DNA of 12,334 nt. It comes from an uncultured Ruminococcus sp. Lineage in GTDB: Bacteria > Bacillota_A > Clostridia > Oscillospirales > Ruminococcaceae. This document shows, piece after piece, positions 1 through 7,347 of the stretch (position 1 is the stretch's first letter; each line of letters begins with the position of its first letter). The notes under the pieces are model-generated. The model ran no database searches. It saw only the letters and a program-made list of their open reading frames with translations, and had not been told where the DNA came from. The stretch covers positions 1-12,334 of the forward strand of contig CAMYYQ010000007.1 of assembly GCA_947303535.1 (NCBI GenBank), in the 5' to 3' direction. Both the position numbers and the translations under genes were made by a program.

Positions 1-1172
1 TGCCCCTCTGGAAGAAGAACAAAAACGAGCTCAAGGAGGAGGACTACAAGCACTTCTACACAGAGAAGTTCTTTGATTACAACGAGCCTCTGAAGTATGC
101 TCATATCAGCAATGAGATGCCCTCATACAACGCTCTGCTCTATATCCCCTCAAAGGCTCCCTTTGATTTCTACTCAAAGGAGTACGAAAAGGGACTCCAG
201 CTCTACTCAAACGGCGTCCTCATCATGGACAAGTGCGCAGACCTGCTCCCCGATTATTTCAGCTTCGTGAAGGGCCTTGTTGACAGCGAGGATCTGTCGC
301 TGAATATCTCCCGTGAGATGCTCCAGCACGACAGACAGCTGAAGGTCATCACAAAGAGCATTGAAAAGACCATAAGCAACGAGCTGAAGAAAATGCTCAA
401 AAACGAGCGTGAGAAGTACGAGGAGTTCTGGAAGGCCTTCGGCTTGCAGCTGAAATACGGTATCTACAGCGACTTCGGAATGAACAAGGAGAAGCTCCAG
501 GATCTTCTCATGTTCACCTCGTCAAACGAGCAGAAGCTGGTAACTCTTGACGAGTACGTTACAGCTATGCGCGAGGATCAGAAGTACATCTACTACGCAA
601 CAGGCGAGAGCGCTGCCCGTATAGAACAGCTCCCACAGACAGAGCTTGTAAAGGAAAACGGCTTCGAGATACTCTATCTCACAGACAATATCGACGAATT
701 TGCAATAAAGTCACTTATGCAGTATAAGGATAAGGAATTCAAGTCCGTATCCGCTGATGATCTCGGTCTTGAAACTCCTGAAAAGAAAGAGGAGCTCAAA
801 GCCAAGGAAGAGGAAAGCGCAAGTCTCCTTGACGAGCTGAAAAACGCTCTCGACGGCAAGGTAGCTAAGGTAGCACTTTCTCAGAGACTCAAATCTCACC
901 CTGTTTGTCTTACAAGTGAGGGCGAAATATCTCTCGAAATGGAAAAGGTACTCAATTCGATGCCTACAGATCAGAAGATACACGCACAGCGCGTTCTCGA
1001 GATCAATCCCGATCACGAGATATTCGGCAAGCTGAAGTCTCTCAACGACAGCGGCGACAAGGACAAGCTCGGCAAATACGCAAAGCTTCTCTACGATCAG
1101 GCACTCCTTATCGAGGGCATGAGCATAGAAAATCCTGTTGAGTTCTCAAATCTTATCTGCGAACTTATGTAA
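1..1172 (+). CDS. htpG: Molecular chaperone HtpG (bacterial Hsp90), 5'-truncated by window edge
   Basis: ATP-dependent cytosolic Hsp90 chaperone that acts as a homodimer on late folding intermediates. The frame is open from base 3 ([15 protein letters not shown]...), upstream of the first internal ATG at 117, so this is the C-terminal part (389 residues) of a protein usually about 620-640 residues long. The N-terminal GHKL ATPase domain lies outside the window. Visible are the middle domain, with [12 protein letters not shown] and [10 protein letters not shown] (the Arg at visible residue 104 matches the conserved ATP-contacting middle-domain arginine), and the C-terminal dimerisation domain with [10 protein letters not shown]. 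There is no MEEVD tail, as expected for bacteria. It ends with TAA 25 bp before a hairpin terminator and is convergent with the minus-strand block, so it is not part of that operon. No frameshift is seen. Confidence 0.96.
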   Translation, partial: PLWKKNKNELKEEDYKHFYTEKFFDYNEPLKYAHISNEMPSYNALLYIPSKAPFDFYSKEYEKGLQLYSNGVLIMDKCADLLPDYFSFVKGLVDSEDLSLNISREMLQHDRQLKVITKSIEKTISNELKKMLKNEREKYEEFWKAFGLQLKYGIYSDFGMNKEKLQDLLMFTSSNEQKLVTLDEYVTAMREDQKYIYYATGESAARIEQLPQTELVKENGFEILYLTDNIDEFAIKSLMQYKDKEFKSVSADDLGLETPEKKEELKAKEEESASLLDELKNALDGKVAKVALSQRLKSHPVCLTSEGEISLEMEKVLNSMPTDQKIHAQRVLEINPDHEIFGKLKSLNDSGDKDKLGKYAKLLYDQALLIEGMSIENPVEFSNLICELM

Positions 1173-1196
1173 GCAGCGTTTGCTATAATACAAGCA

Positions 1197-1226
1197 AAAA
1201 GCGGTACACTCTCGTGTACCGCTTTT
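1197..1226. terminator. Bidirectional Rho-independent terminator between htpG and the DtxR-like gene
   Basis: A perfect inverted repeat: AAAAGCGGTACAC (1197-1209), a TCTC loop, then GTGTACCGCTTTT (1214-1226). The 9-bp GC-containing stem core is flanked by A and T runs on both sides, so it gives a hairpin plus U-tract on either strand. It lies 24 bp after the htpG stop and 2 bp after the stop of the minus-strand gene, so it most likely ends both convergent transcription units. Confidence 0.93.
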
Positions 1227-1228
1227 CA

Positions 1229-1615
1229 TTATGCTTCGATCTTCTTTAAAGTACGTTTTACAACGACCTTTAGTCTCTCGCAGGTATCATGGGGAAATTC
1301 TGTTACGAATTTTACAGCCTGATCGTGGGACTCTTCTTTCGAGAATTTGAGGAAGTTATGGAAGAATGTATATACCTCACCGAATGACGAGAATATCTCC
1401 TCAACTGCCTTTTCCCCCTCAGGCGTAAGGACAACGCTGTTGCAGAAGTCCTCATACACGTATCCGCTGTCAGCCAGGCAGCGCAGCATTTTGCTGACGC
1501 TTGGTCTGGATACCCCGAGATGCTTTGATATGTTCACACAGCGAACATATTCATCTCTTTCGCTCAGTTCCTTGATCGCTACTAAATACCTTACGTATCC
1601 TGCACACTGTTTCAT
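1229..1615 (-). CDS. DtxR/MntR-family winged-helix regulator, atypical, metal ligands apparently lost
   Basis: Small (128-residue) DNA-binding protein with the DtxR/MntR N-terminal layout: a first helix (YVRYLVAIKEL), a helix-turn-helix at about 27-52 (ISKHLGVSRPSVSKMLRCLADSGYV), a wing ending in LTPEGEKA, then a short helical part at about 72-125 that would be the dimerisation region. By eye alignment to MntR, the usual metal ligands are not kept. The D8/E11 positions are Gly6 and Arg9, the H77 position is Phe78, and the E99/E102/H103 cluster has no Glu-His pair. There is no SH3-like third domain. The start is taken as ATG at 1615, which has AAAGGA 8 nt upstream; a TTG at 1621 would sit only 2 nt from that site. 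It is the last gene of the minus-strand block, 48 bp after pgsA. The family call is reasonably sure; metal independence is inference and the targets are unknown. Confidence 0.82.
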   Translation of the reverse strand: MKQCAGYVRYLVAIKELSERDEYVRCVNISKHLGVSRPSVSKMLRCLADSGYVYEDFCNSVVLTPEGEKAVEEIFSSFGEVYTFFHNFLKFSKEESHDQAVKFVTEFPHDTCERLKVVVKRTLKKIEA

Positions 1616-1623
1616 AGTCAAAA

Positions 1624-1629
1624 TCCTTT
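1624..1629 (-). promoter_or_regulatory. Ribosome binding site that fixes the start of the DtxR-like gene
   Basis: AAAGGA on the minus strand, 8 nt before ATG at 1615-1613. It supports that ATG over the upstream in-frame TTG at 1621-1619, which would leave a 2-nt spacing. Confidence 0.75.
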
Positions 1630-1663
1630 CAATAATCCTTAGTATATCATAGTGTTGAATATA

Positions 1664-2248
1664 TTACTTATCGGAATCTATAAGATGCCAATAACCTTTC
1701 AGATAGACTGCTCCCGATATCACAGTAAGAACCGTTGATATCCAGATAAGTACAGGAACAACGACATTGTCTATCGCATTCCTGAATGTCTCAGGGAAGT
1801 CAATACTGAAATCAAAACAAAGACACAGCCAGAATAATATTGCTATTATCGCTACCATTGTAAAAGCTGTTTTAAGCTTACCCCATATACCGGCAGCAAC
1901 TACTATTCCGCTGTTAGCGGCGAGAAGTCTTAATCCTGAGACCATAAACTCACGCGCTGTAATGATTATGAGCGGGATCGCTCCCATCTTCACCTCTGAC
2001 AGCTCTACAAATACTGCGAGAGCAGCTATTACAAGCACCTTATCAGCCAGAGGATCAAGAAATTTTCCGAAATTTGTTACCAGATTCCGTTTTCTCGCTA
2101 TTTTTCCGTCAAGAGCGTCCGTTATGGAAGCCGCTGAGAATATCAGCAATGCTATACCATAGTGCAACGGAACGTCTATATACATAAACAGCAGAAAAAA
2201 CGGGATCAGTATGACTCTGAGAAGAGTCAGCCTGTTAGGCAGGTTCAT
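1664..2248 (-). CDS. pgsA: CDP-diacylglycerol--glycerol-3-phosphate 3-phosphatidyltransferase
   Basis: Integral membrane enzyme that transfers the phosphatidyl group from CDP-diacylglycerol to glycerol-3-phosphate, the committed step to phosphatidylglycerol and cardiolipin. The CDP-alcohol phosphatidyltransferase signature is complete: D44-A-L-D47-G48-x2-A51-R52-x8-G61-x3-D65-x3-D69, whose aspartates bind the metal and CDP moiety. Hydrophobic segments lie near residues 8-23, 29-43, 73-83, 88-98, 125-146 and 163-183, as expected for about six membrane helices. The length of 194 residues is normal, and the MNLPNRLTLLR start is typical for the family. Its ATG overlaps the rimO stop in an ATGA junction, with GGAGAGG 10 nt upstream inside the rimO end, so translation is probably coupled. 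The assignment to PgsA rather than another CDP-alcohol transferase rests on the N-terminal NLPNRLTLLR pattern and the neighbourhood of rimO and recA. Confidence 0.95.
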   Translation of the reverse strand: MNLPNRLTLLRVILIPFFLLFMYIDVPLHYGIALLIFSAASITDALDGKIARKRNLVTNFGKFLDPLADKVLVIAALAVFVELSEVKMGAIPLIIITAREFMVSGLRLLAANSGIVVAAGIWGKLKTAFTMVAIIAILFWLCLCFDFSIDFPETFRNAIDNVVVPVLIWISTVLTVISGAVYLKGYWHLIDSDK

Positions 2249-3576
2249 TGGTCTATCACCTCTCCTATCAAATCATAATCGAGAGTATCGGTGATCTTTA
2301 TTTTAACATAATCGCCAATCTCAAGTGGTGTTTCCGATGTGAAGAACACCTTTCCGTCTATATCAGGGGCGTCAAGTGCGGTCCTGCCGAACCAGCATTC
2401 ACCGAACTTGTCAAATCCCTCAACGACTGCGGTAAGCTCTGCTCCCATAAGCTTTTCATTGTTTTCACAGCTTATGAGCATTTGCTGCTCCATGATTATA
2501 TCTGCGCGGTGAGCGGCTGTTTCCTCGTCGATCTGATCGGGGAAATCATAAGCCTTTGTACCTTCTTCACGGGAATAAGCAAAACAGCCCAGTCGGTCAA
2601 AGCGGACTCTTTTGACAAATTCCGCAAGCTCTTCAAACTGCTCCTTTGTCTCCCCGGGGAAACCGGTGATAAGCGTTGTCCTGAGTATGATATTCGGGAC
2701 TTTTTCTCTTATATGAGCAAAGAGAGCTTCAAGCTTCTCAGTATCGCCCCAGCGGTTCATACGGGAGAGAATATCTCCGTTACAGTGCTGTATGGGTATC
2801 TCAAGATACTTCACTATCTTTTCCTCACGAGCGATCACATCGAGAAGCTCATCTGTGATACGCTCGGGATAGCAATAAAGAGTACGTATCCAGCGAAGTC
2901 CGTCTATCTTGCAAAGCTCCGTGAGAAGCTCCGCAAGCTTTGGCTCGCCGTACAGGTCATTGCCATAAAGTGCGGTATCCTGCGCTATAACTACCAGCTC
3001 TGTAACTCCGTTCTCAGCAAGAAATCGTGCTTCTTTAAGCACATCTTCCATTGGTACGCTGCGGAATTTACCTCTTATAAGAGGTATAGCACAGTAGGTA
3101 CAGCAGTTTGAACAGCCCTCAGCTACTTTGAGGTATGTGAAAAACGGCAGTGTGGATAATATCCTTTCGCCGCTGAGTTCGGCATCGAGCTTAGGTGCAA
3201 AGTGTACACAGCGTTCACCTGCAAGTACATTATCCAGGATATCAACGATATCCTTTGTGTCACCTATACCTATAACAGCATCTGCCTCGGGGAACTGCTC
3301 GGCAGCCTCCTCCTTGTATCTCTCAACGAGACAGCCTGTTATGATGATCTTTTTAAGCGTTCCCTCTTCTTTGAGTTTTCCAAGTTCAAGAATGGTATCT
3401 ATAGCCTCTTCCTTTGCAGACTTGATAAATCCGCAGGTATTGACTACCGCAACATCGGCAAGTCCCGGCTCTGTTACCAGCTGATATCCGTGGCTTTTCA
3501 ATTTATAGAGCATACGCTCTGAATCAACAAGATTTTTTGAACAGCCAAGGGATACCATACCCACCTTGATCGCCAT
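2245..3576 (-). CDS. rimO: Ribosomal protein uS12 (Asp) methylthiotransferase RimO
   Basis: Radical-SAM methylthiotransferase that adds a methylthio group to the beta-carbon of a conserved aspartate in ribosomal protein S12. The N-terminal UPF0004 domain (about 1-125) has the three cysteines for the auxiliary iron-sulfur cluster: C12 (SLGCSKN), C48 (NTCGF) and C82 (TGCLVE). The radical-SAM core follows at about 145-365 with C155-x3-C159-x2-C162 in VAEGCSNCCTYCAIP. A TRAM RNA-binding domain is at about 375-443. The opening VGMVSLGCSKNLVDSE and the GKFRSVPMEDVL region are RimO-type rather than MiaB- or MtaB-type. At 443 residues it is full length. The start has GGAGGA upstream, lying in the recX 3' end; recX and rimO are separated by one base. 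pgsA follows with a 4-nt overlap. Confidence 0.97.
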   Translation of the reverse strand: MAIKVGMVSLGCSKNLVDSERMLYKLKSHGYQLVTEPGLADVAVVNTCGFIKSAKEEAIDTILELGKLKEEGTLKKIIITGCLVERYKEEAAEQFPEADAVIGIGDTKDIVDILDNVLAGERCVHFAPKLDAELSGERILSTLPFFTYLKVAEGCSNCCTYCAIPLIRGKFRSVPMEDVLKEARFLAENGVTELVVIAQDTALYGNDLYGEPKLAELLTELCKIDGLRWIRTLYCYPERITDELLDVIAREEKIVKYLEIPIQHCNGDILSRMNRWGDTEKLEALFAHIREKVPNIILRTTLITGFPGETKEQFEELAEFVKRVRFDRLGCFAYSREEGTKAYDFPDQIDEETAAHRADIIMEQQMLISCENNEKLMGAELTAVVEGFDKFGECWFGRTALDAPDIDGKVFFTSETPLEIGDYVKIKITDTLDYDLIGEVIDQ

Positions 3577-3577
3577 A

Positions 3578-4219
3578 TCAGTTTTCCTCCTCAGGTCCGT
3601 CAGTGTTCTCGAAGTATTCCTTCACAGCGCGGTTTATCTCGGTAAAATCATAACCGTACCGCACAAGAGCACTTTTGACCTTTTCTATTGATTTCCTATC
3701 TTCACGGTCTATGAGATATCGGGAATGTTTAGTACCAAGAAGCTCCATGATGTTGTCATGATAGGCTTCCGAATAGGGTGTGAGAGCGTCCTCGGCTGTG
3801 AACTGATCTATGCCCTTCTGCATTATCTCACGCTTTGAGCGCCTGTAGCCGTACTTCTTCACTTCCACAAGCTTACGCGCCATACGCTCGGCATATCTCG
3901 CATCATCTATAAAGCCGTGCTCTGTGAGCCTTTTCATGACCGCCGTACACAGCGGCTCGCTCTTGTAATTCTCAATGAGCTTTTTGTACATTTCCGAATA
4001 GGTATAATCCCTGTAATCCAGCAGGTAAAGTGCCCGCTGATAGGCTCTGCGAAAATTTGAAGCGTATATGATCTTTCTGAGGGTATCGCGGTCTGTCTCC
4101 ATGCCTGCGTGTATGCCGAAATCGGTTATTATATCAGCGTGGAGGTACAGCTTTCGTCCGTCATCAAGCTCCGCTTCGTAGGTCGAGCCTTTATATCGCA
4201 TGACCGAAGTTATCTTCAT
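3578..4219 (-). CDS. recX: RecA regulatory protein RecX
   Basis: Cytosolic modulator that binds RecA filaments and limits their growth and recombinase activity. The 213-residue protein is nearly all alpha-helical. It has the RecX three-helix repeats, with the signature ALYLLDYRDYTYSEMYKKL (about 63-81) and VMKRLTEHGFIDDARYAERMARKL (about 94-117), followed by a KKYGYRRSKREIMQKGI segment. A Firmicutes-type N-terminal part (about 1-50) precedes the repeats. The ATG overlaps the recA TAA by one base (TAATG), indicating coupled translation from recA and therefore a fixed low ratio to RecA; only a weak purine-rich SD (GAAGAA) precedes it. The C-terminus is acidic (DGPEEEN). Both the repeat pattern and the position directly after recA support the call. 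Confidence 0.93.
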   Translation of the reverse strand: MKITSVMRYKGSTYEAELDDGRKLYLHADIITDFGIHAGMETDRDTLRKIIYASNFRRAYQRALYLLDYRDYTYSEMYKKLIENYKSEPLCTAVMKRLTEHGFIDDARYAERMARKLVEVKKYGYRRSKREIMQKGIDQFTAEDALTPYSEAYHDNIMELLGTKHSRYLIDREDRKSIEKVKSALVRYGYDFTEINRAVKEYFENTDGPEEEN

Positions 4220-5397
4220 TATTCTTCAGCAGGAGTGAACTCCTCGAAATCCTCGTCAAAGTTTGCGAGGACATCTTCGCTGTCAACAGCTTCAACTCCC
4301 TCAGCCTTTGAGGTATCAGCCTCTGCAACTGCCTTGCTGCTCTTCTTTGGAGCAGCGTTTTCAAGCTCGTCCTTGTGAGCAAGTATCTGCTCCTCTATCT
4401 CCTTCATAAGGTTCTCATCATTCTGGAGCAGTTCCTTGACATTATCGCGTCCCTGTCCAAGCTTCTGATCCTTATAGCTGAACCATGAGCCGCCTTTCTT
4501 GATGATATCAAGATCAACGGCAAGATCAAGCACCTCGCCCGTACGGGATATGCCTGTACCGTACATAAGGTCGAACTGACATTCCTTGAAAGGCGGTGCT
4601 ACCTTATTCTTAACTATCTTGCACTTTGTAGTTGCGCCGATAACGTCTGTACCCGATTTGAGTATCTCGCCCTTTCTAACCTCGATACGTACCGATGAAT
4701 AGAATTTCAGAGCGCGTCCGCCCGGGGTAGTCTCGGGATTTCCGTACATAACACCGATCTTTTCACGGATCTGGTTTATGAATATAGCAACACAGTTCGA
4801 CTTTGAGATAGCTGCTGTAAGCTTTCTCATAGCCTGTGACATAAGTCTTGCAAGCTGTCCCACATGGAGATCACCCATTTCGCCGTCTATCTCGGCACGG
4901 GTAGTCATAGCTGCGATAGAGTCGAGTACGATAACGTCGATAGCCCCCGAACGGATAAGAGCCTCGGCAATTTCAAGTGCCTGCTCACCGCTGTCAGGCT
5001 GTGATACGAGAAGATCGTCGATATTTACACCAAGAGCCTTTGCGTACACAGGGTCAAGGGCGTGTTCAACGTCGATGAATGCAGCTTCACCGCCTGCTTT
5101 CTGAGCCTGAGCGACTATAGAAAGCGCAACTGTGGTCTTACCTGAGCTTTCAGGTCCGTATATCTCAACGATACGTCCTCTCGGAACGCCGCCTATGCCG
5201 AGTGCCATATCCAGCGTCATAGAGCCTGTAGGTATAGCAGCAACATTCAGTGTCTTAGTCTGTCCGAGACGCATGACTGCGCCTGCACCGTACTTCTTTT
5301 CTATCTGCTTGAGAGCTCCCTCAAGGGCAGTCTTTTTATCCTCTTTTGTAGTAACTCTTACAACAGTGGGCTTTTTTGCAAGCTCCTTTTTTGCCAT
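4219..5397 (-). CDS. recA: Recombinase RecA
   Basis: ATP-dependent strand-exchange protein for homologous recombination and coprotease for the SOS response. Its length is 392 residues. Walker A is GPESSGKTT at 81-89 (catalytic Lys87), Walker B is the [10 protein letters not shown] segment, and the L2 DNA-binding loop region includes [21 protein letters not shown]. The C-terminus is a long acidic tail, as in other RecA proteins. The N-terminus carries about 20 extra residues ([20 protein letters not shown]) before the usual KKxALExALxQIEKKYG start. That extension is read from an ATG with GGAGGA at good spacing, so it appears real. The gene lies 23 bp after prmC with no recognisable LexA (Cheo-type GAAC-N4-GTTC) box or consensus promoter in the gap, so it is probably read through from upstream or from a promoter inside prmC. 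Confidence 0.99.
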   Translation of the reverse strand: MAKKELAKKPTVVRVTTKEDKKTALEGALKQIEKKYGAGAVMRLGQTKTLNVAAIPTGSMTLDMALGIGGVPRGRIVEIYGPESSGKTTVALSIVAQAQKAGGEAAFIDVEHALDPVYAKALGVNIDDLLVSQPDSGEQALEIAEALIRSGAIDVIVLDSIAAMTTRAEIDGEMGDLHVGQLARLMSQAMRKLTAAISKSNCVAIFINQIREKIGVMYGNPETTPGGRALKFYSSVRIEVRKGEILKSGTDVIGATTKCKIVKNKVAPPFKECQFDLMYGTGISRTGEVLDLAVDLDIIKKGGSWFSYKDQKLGQGRDNVKELLQNDENLMKEIEEQILAHKDELENAAPKKSSKAVAEADTSKAEGVEAVDSEDVLANFDEDFEEFTPAEE

Positions 5398-5420
5398 TGG
5401 TATTTCCTCCGATCGTTACA

Positions 5421-6290
5421 TTATTGCAGGTCTGTTTCTATGGTATTACGTGCGGCTGCTGTCCTTATTATGCCGCCGCCGTCTTTTCTCAGCTCCACGT
5501 CTGTGAAGCCGTTTTTTTCAAGTAAAGCTTTTACATCATCATGCTGCCCCATGCCGAATTCATAGGCAATGAAGCCGCCGACTTTAACGGACGTTTTCCA
5601 CAGCTCCGTCATGGCTCTGTAGAAATCAAGTCCGTCATCTCCGCCGAACAGCGCAGATGCAGGCTCATGAGTGACCTCGGTCTGGAGCTCGCTCATATCC
5701 TGTGATGTAAGATAAGGCGGATTGCTGACAAGTATATCAAGTCCCGCAAGAGACATTGCAGTATCTCTTTTCAGCACATCACCTTTTATAATATGTATAT
5801 CACCGCAGCCGTTTGCGGCGGTATTCTGCTTTAAATAGCCAAGTGCCATGTCCGAAAGCTCAACAGCGTAAACATCGGCATCGGGAAGCTCCTTTTTCAG
5901 AGCAACTGCGATACAGCCGCTTCCGCTGCAAAGATCAGCTATCTTAGGTGCTTTCAGCTTTTCCCTGCGGCATATATCCAGCACCTGCTCCACAAGTGTC
6001 TCTGTATCGGGACGGGGTATGAGAACGCCCTCACCGACTTTGAAGTTGCAGCCCCAGAATTCCCACTGTCCCAGAAGATACTGCAAGGGATAGCCCTCGG
6101 CGCGTCTTTGGGCAAGTGAGCGTATCTCTGCTGCCTTTTGGTCAGGTACAGGTTCTTTCGGCAGGAACATAGGAGTTTTCTCACCGAGCAGATCCTGAAA
6201 GATACAGATGGTATCAAAGTCAGCCGTTTCCTCATCGCGCTGTGCGATAATGCTGCGACATTCTGCGAAAAGCTCGGCTCGGCTTACCAC
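5421..6290 (-). CDS. prmC: Peptide chain release factor N5-glutamine methyltransferase
   Basis: SAM-dependent methyltransferase that modifies the GGQ glutamine of release factors RF1 and RF2. The N-terminal helical substrate-binding domain (about 1-75) ends in the family pattern RRAEGYPLQYLLGQWEFWG. The catalytic domain then carries VLIPRPDTETLVE (90-101), the SAM-binding loop DLCSGSGCIAVAL (119-131), the acidic strand end VYAVELS and the diagnostic NPPY at 190-193. At 289 residues it is full length. The start is GTG at 6290, with an extended purine-rich AGGAGGAGG 4-12 nt upstream; the next in-frame ATG would remove 40 residues. It overlaps the upstream DUF1385 gene by 7 nt (GTGGTAA). prmC is often followed by prfA in Firmicutes; here recA follows instead. 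Confidence 0.97.
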   Translation of the reverse strand: MVSRAELFAECRSIIAQRDEETADFDTICIFQDLLGEKTPMFLPKEPVPDQKAAEIRSLAQRRAEGYPLQYLLGQWEFWGCNFKVGEGVLIPRPDTETLVEQVLDICRREKLKAPKIADLCSGSGCIAVALKKELPDADVYAVELSDMALGYLKQNTAANGCGDIHIIKGDVLKRDTAMSLAGLDILVSNPPYLTSQDMSELQTEVTHEPASALFGGDDGLDFYRAMTELWKTSVKVGGFIAYEFGMGQHDDVKALLEKNGFTDVELRKDGGGIIRTAAARNTIETDLQ

Positions 6291-7312
6291 TTGTCCTCCT
6301 CCTTGTCCTCAGGTATGCATGGCTTCATAGCTGCAATAGCTATCTCTATCATACTGTCATCGGGCTCGCGGGTGGTTATGCGCTGCATAGCAAGTCCGGG
6401 TGCGGATAATATCCTTGTAAAGGTATTATCGTTATTTCCCGCAAGACGTATACACTCATATGAAATTCCCACAACAAGAGGGAGAAGTATTAATGATGCC
6501 ACGATACGCTGCCATGTTACCGTAAAGGGCACAAGGCACATAACAAGTATGCTTACGATAAGCACGATGAATATGAAGCTTGTTCCGCAGCGTTTGTGGA
6601 AACGTGTCTGCTTGCGGACATTTTCCACAGTAAGAGGCAGTTCAGCCTCATGGCAGGCAATTGTCTTATGCTCCGCGCCGTGGTACATATACTGCCTTTT
6701 GATGTCCTTCATAAGGCTGACAAGGTACATATACAGCACAAAAAGAACTATCTTTACGATGCCCTCAAGAAGCGAGCGGACAATGCGGTGTTCCTTTACG
6801 GAGGGGATAAATCCCACAAGCCACTTAGGCAGGAACACGAAAAGACCTATTGCCATTGCGATACCGATAAACACACCTAAATACATGAAGATATCAGTTA
6901 CGTCCTTCTCTTTCTCTTCGTCTTTCTTTGCAGCAGGCTCTGCTGTCTTTTCAGCTGTATCTGCTGCTACAGTCTCAGTCTTTTCAGCCTTTGCTTTTTT
7001 CTTGTCCTTCTTATTGTCTTCCTCTTCATCATCGACCATCTGCTTTTCAGCAGACTTCATCATGTATTTATAGCCTTTGGTGAGAGAGATGACAAAATTG
7101 GTACAGCCTCTTACAAGAGGGACTTTTCTGTACCACGGAGCGTTCTTTCCGTTGTTTTCTTCCCATGTTTCAAGGTCGATAGTACCGTCGGGAAGTCTGC
7201 AAGCCATAGCACCTGTAGTTGGTCCGAGCATCATAATGCCCTCGACAAGCGCCTGACCGCCTATTTTTGATTTGAATTTTTCCTTTGTATTTGAATTAGT
7301 ATTGTTTCCCAT
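6284..7312 (-). CDS. DUF1385 (YqhQ-like) multi-pass membrane protein
   Basis: Conserved membrane protein of unsettled function, recognised by IGGQALVEGIMMLGP near residues 17-31, the charged YMYHGAEHKTIACHEA motif (208-223) and the RFHKRCGTSF motif (237-246), all hallmarks of DUF1385. Hydrophobic stretches lie at about 140-162, 184-201, 245-262 and 268-288. Between the N-terminal domain and the first helix there is a low-complexity stretch of Asp/Glu/Lys/Ala (about 93-137, for example EEEDNKKDKKKAKAEKTE), probably a flexible cytoplasmic linker. The ATG is preceded by AAGGTG at suitable spacing. The gene overlaps prmC by 7 nt, and the DUF1385-prmC pair is commonly seen in Clostridia. It lies 35 bp after the histidine kinase stop. 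No enzymatic function should be assumed. At 342 residues it is slightly long for the family because of the linker. Confidence 0.93.
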   Translation of the reverse strand: MGNNTNSNTKEKFKSKIGGQALVEGIMMLGPTTGAMACRLPDGTIDLETWEENNGKNAPWYRKVPLVRGCTNFVISLTKGYKYMMKSAEKQMVDDEEEDNKKDKKKAKAEKTETVAADTAEKTAEPAAKKDEEKEKDVTDIFMYLGVFIGIAMAIGLFVFLPKWLVGFIPSVKEHRIVRSLLEGIVKIVLFVLYMYLVSLMKDIKRQYMYHGAEHKTIACHEAELPLTVENVRKQTRFHKRCGTSFIFIVLIVSILVMCLVPFTVTWQRIVASLILLPLVVGISYECIRLAGNNDNTFTRILSAPGLAMQRITTREPDDSMIEIAIAAMKPCIPEDKEEDKW

Positions 7313-7347
7313 TTTTTCACCTTATTGAAAATAGTAATGCCTGTGCC

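Noticed and set aside
1532..1546. GTTC-N7-GAAC dyad inside the DtxR-like gene, considered as a LexA-type site
   Set aside because: The half-sites are in the wrong order and spacing for the Cheo box (GAAC-N4-GTTC), and it is inside coding sequence with no gene start nearby.
2248..3111. Long + strand open frame (287 codons) opposite rimO
   Set aside because: It lies wholly within rimO, whose cysteine motifs and domains are intact; the antisense product has no recognisable feature.
3154..3165. GGATAATATCCT near-palindrome, repeated identically at 6404-6415
   Set aside because: Both copies lie in coding sequence (rimO and the DUF1385 gene) and encode the same Arg-Ile-Leu-Ser codons, so a shared operator is less likely than coincidence.
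6138..7073. Long + strand open frame (311 codons) opposite prmC and the DUF1385 gene
   Set aside because: It is antisense to two well-supported genes, spans their boundary, is rich in Ser/Thr/Ile runs and shows no domain. It is a shadow of codon bias on the other strand.
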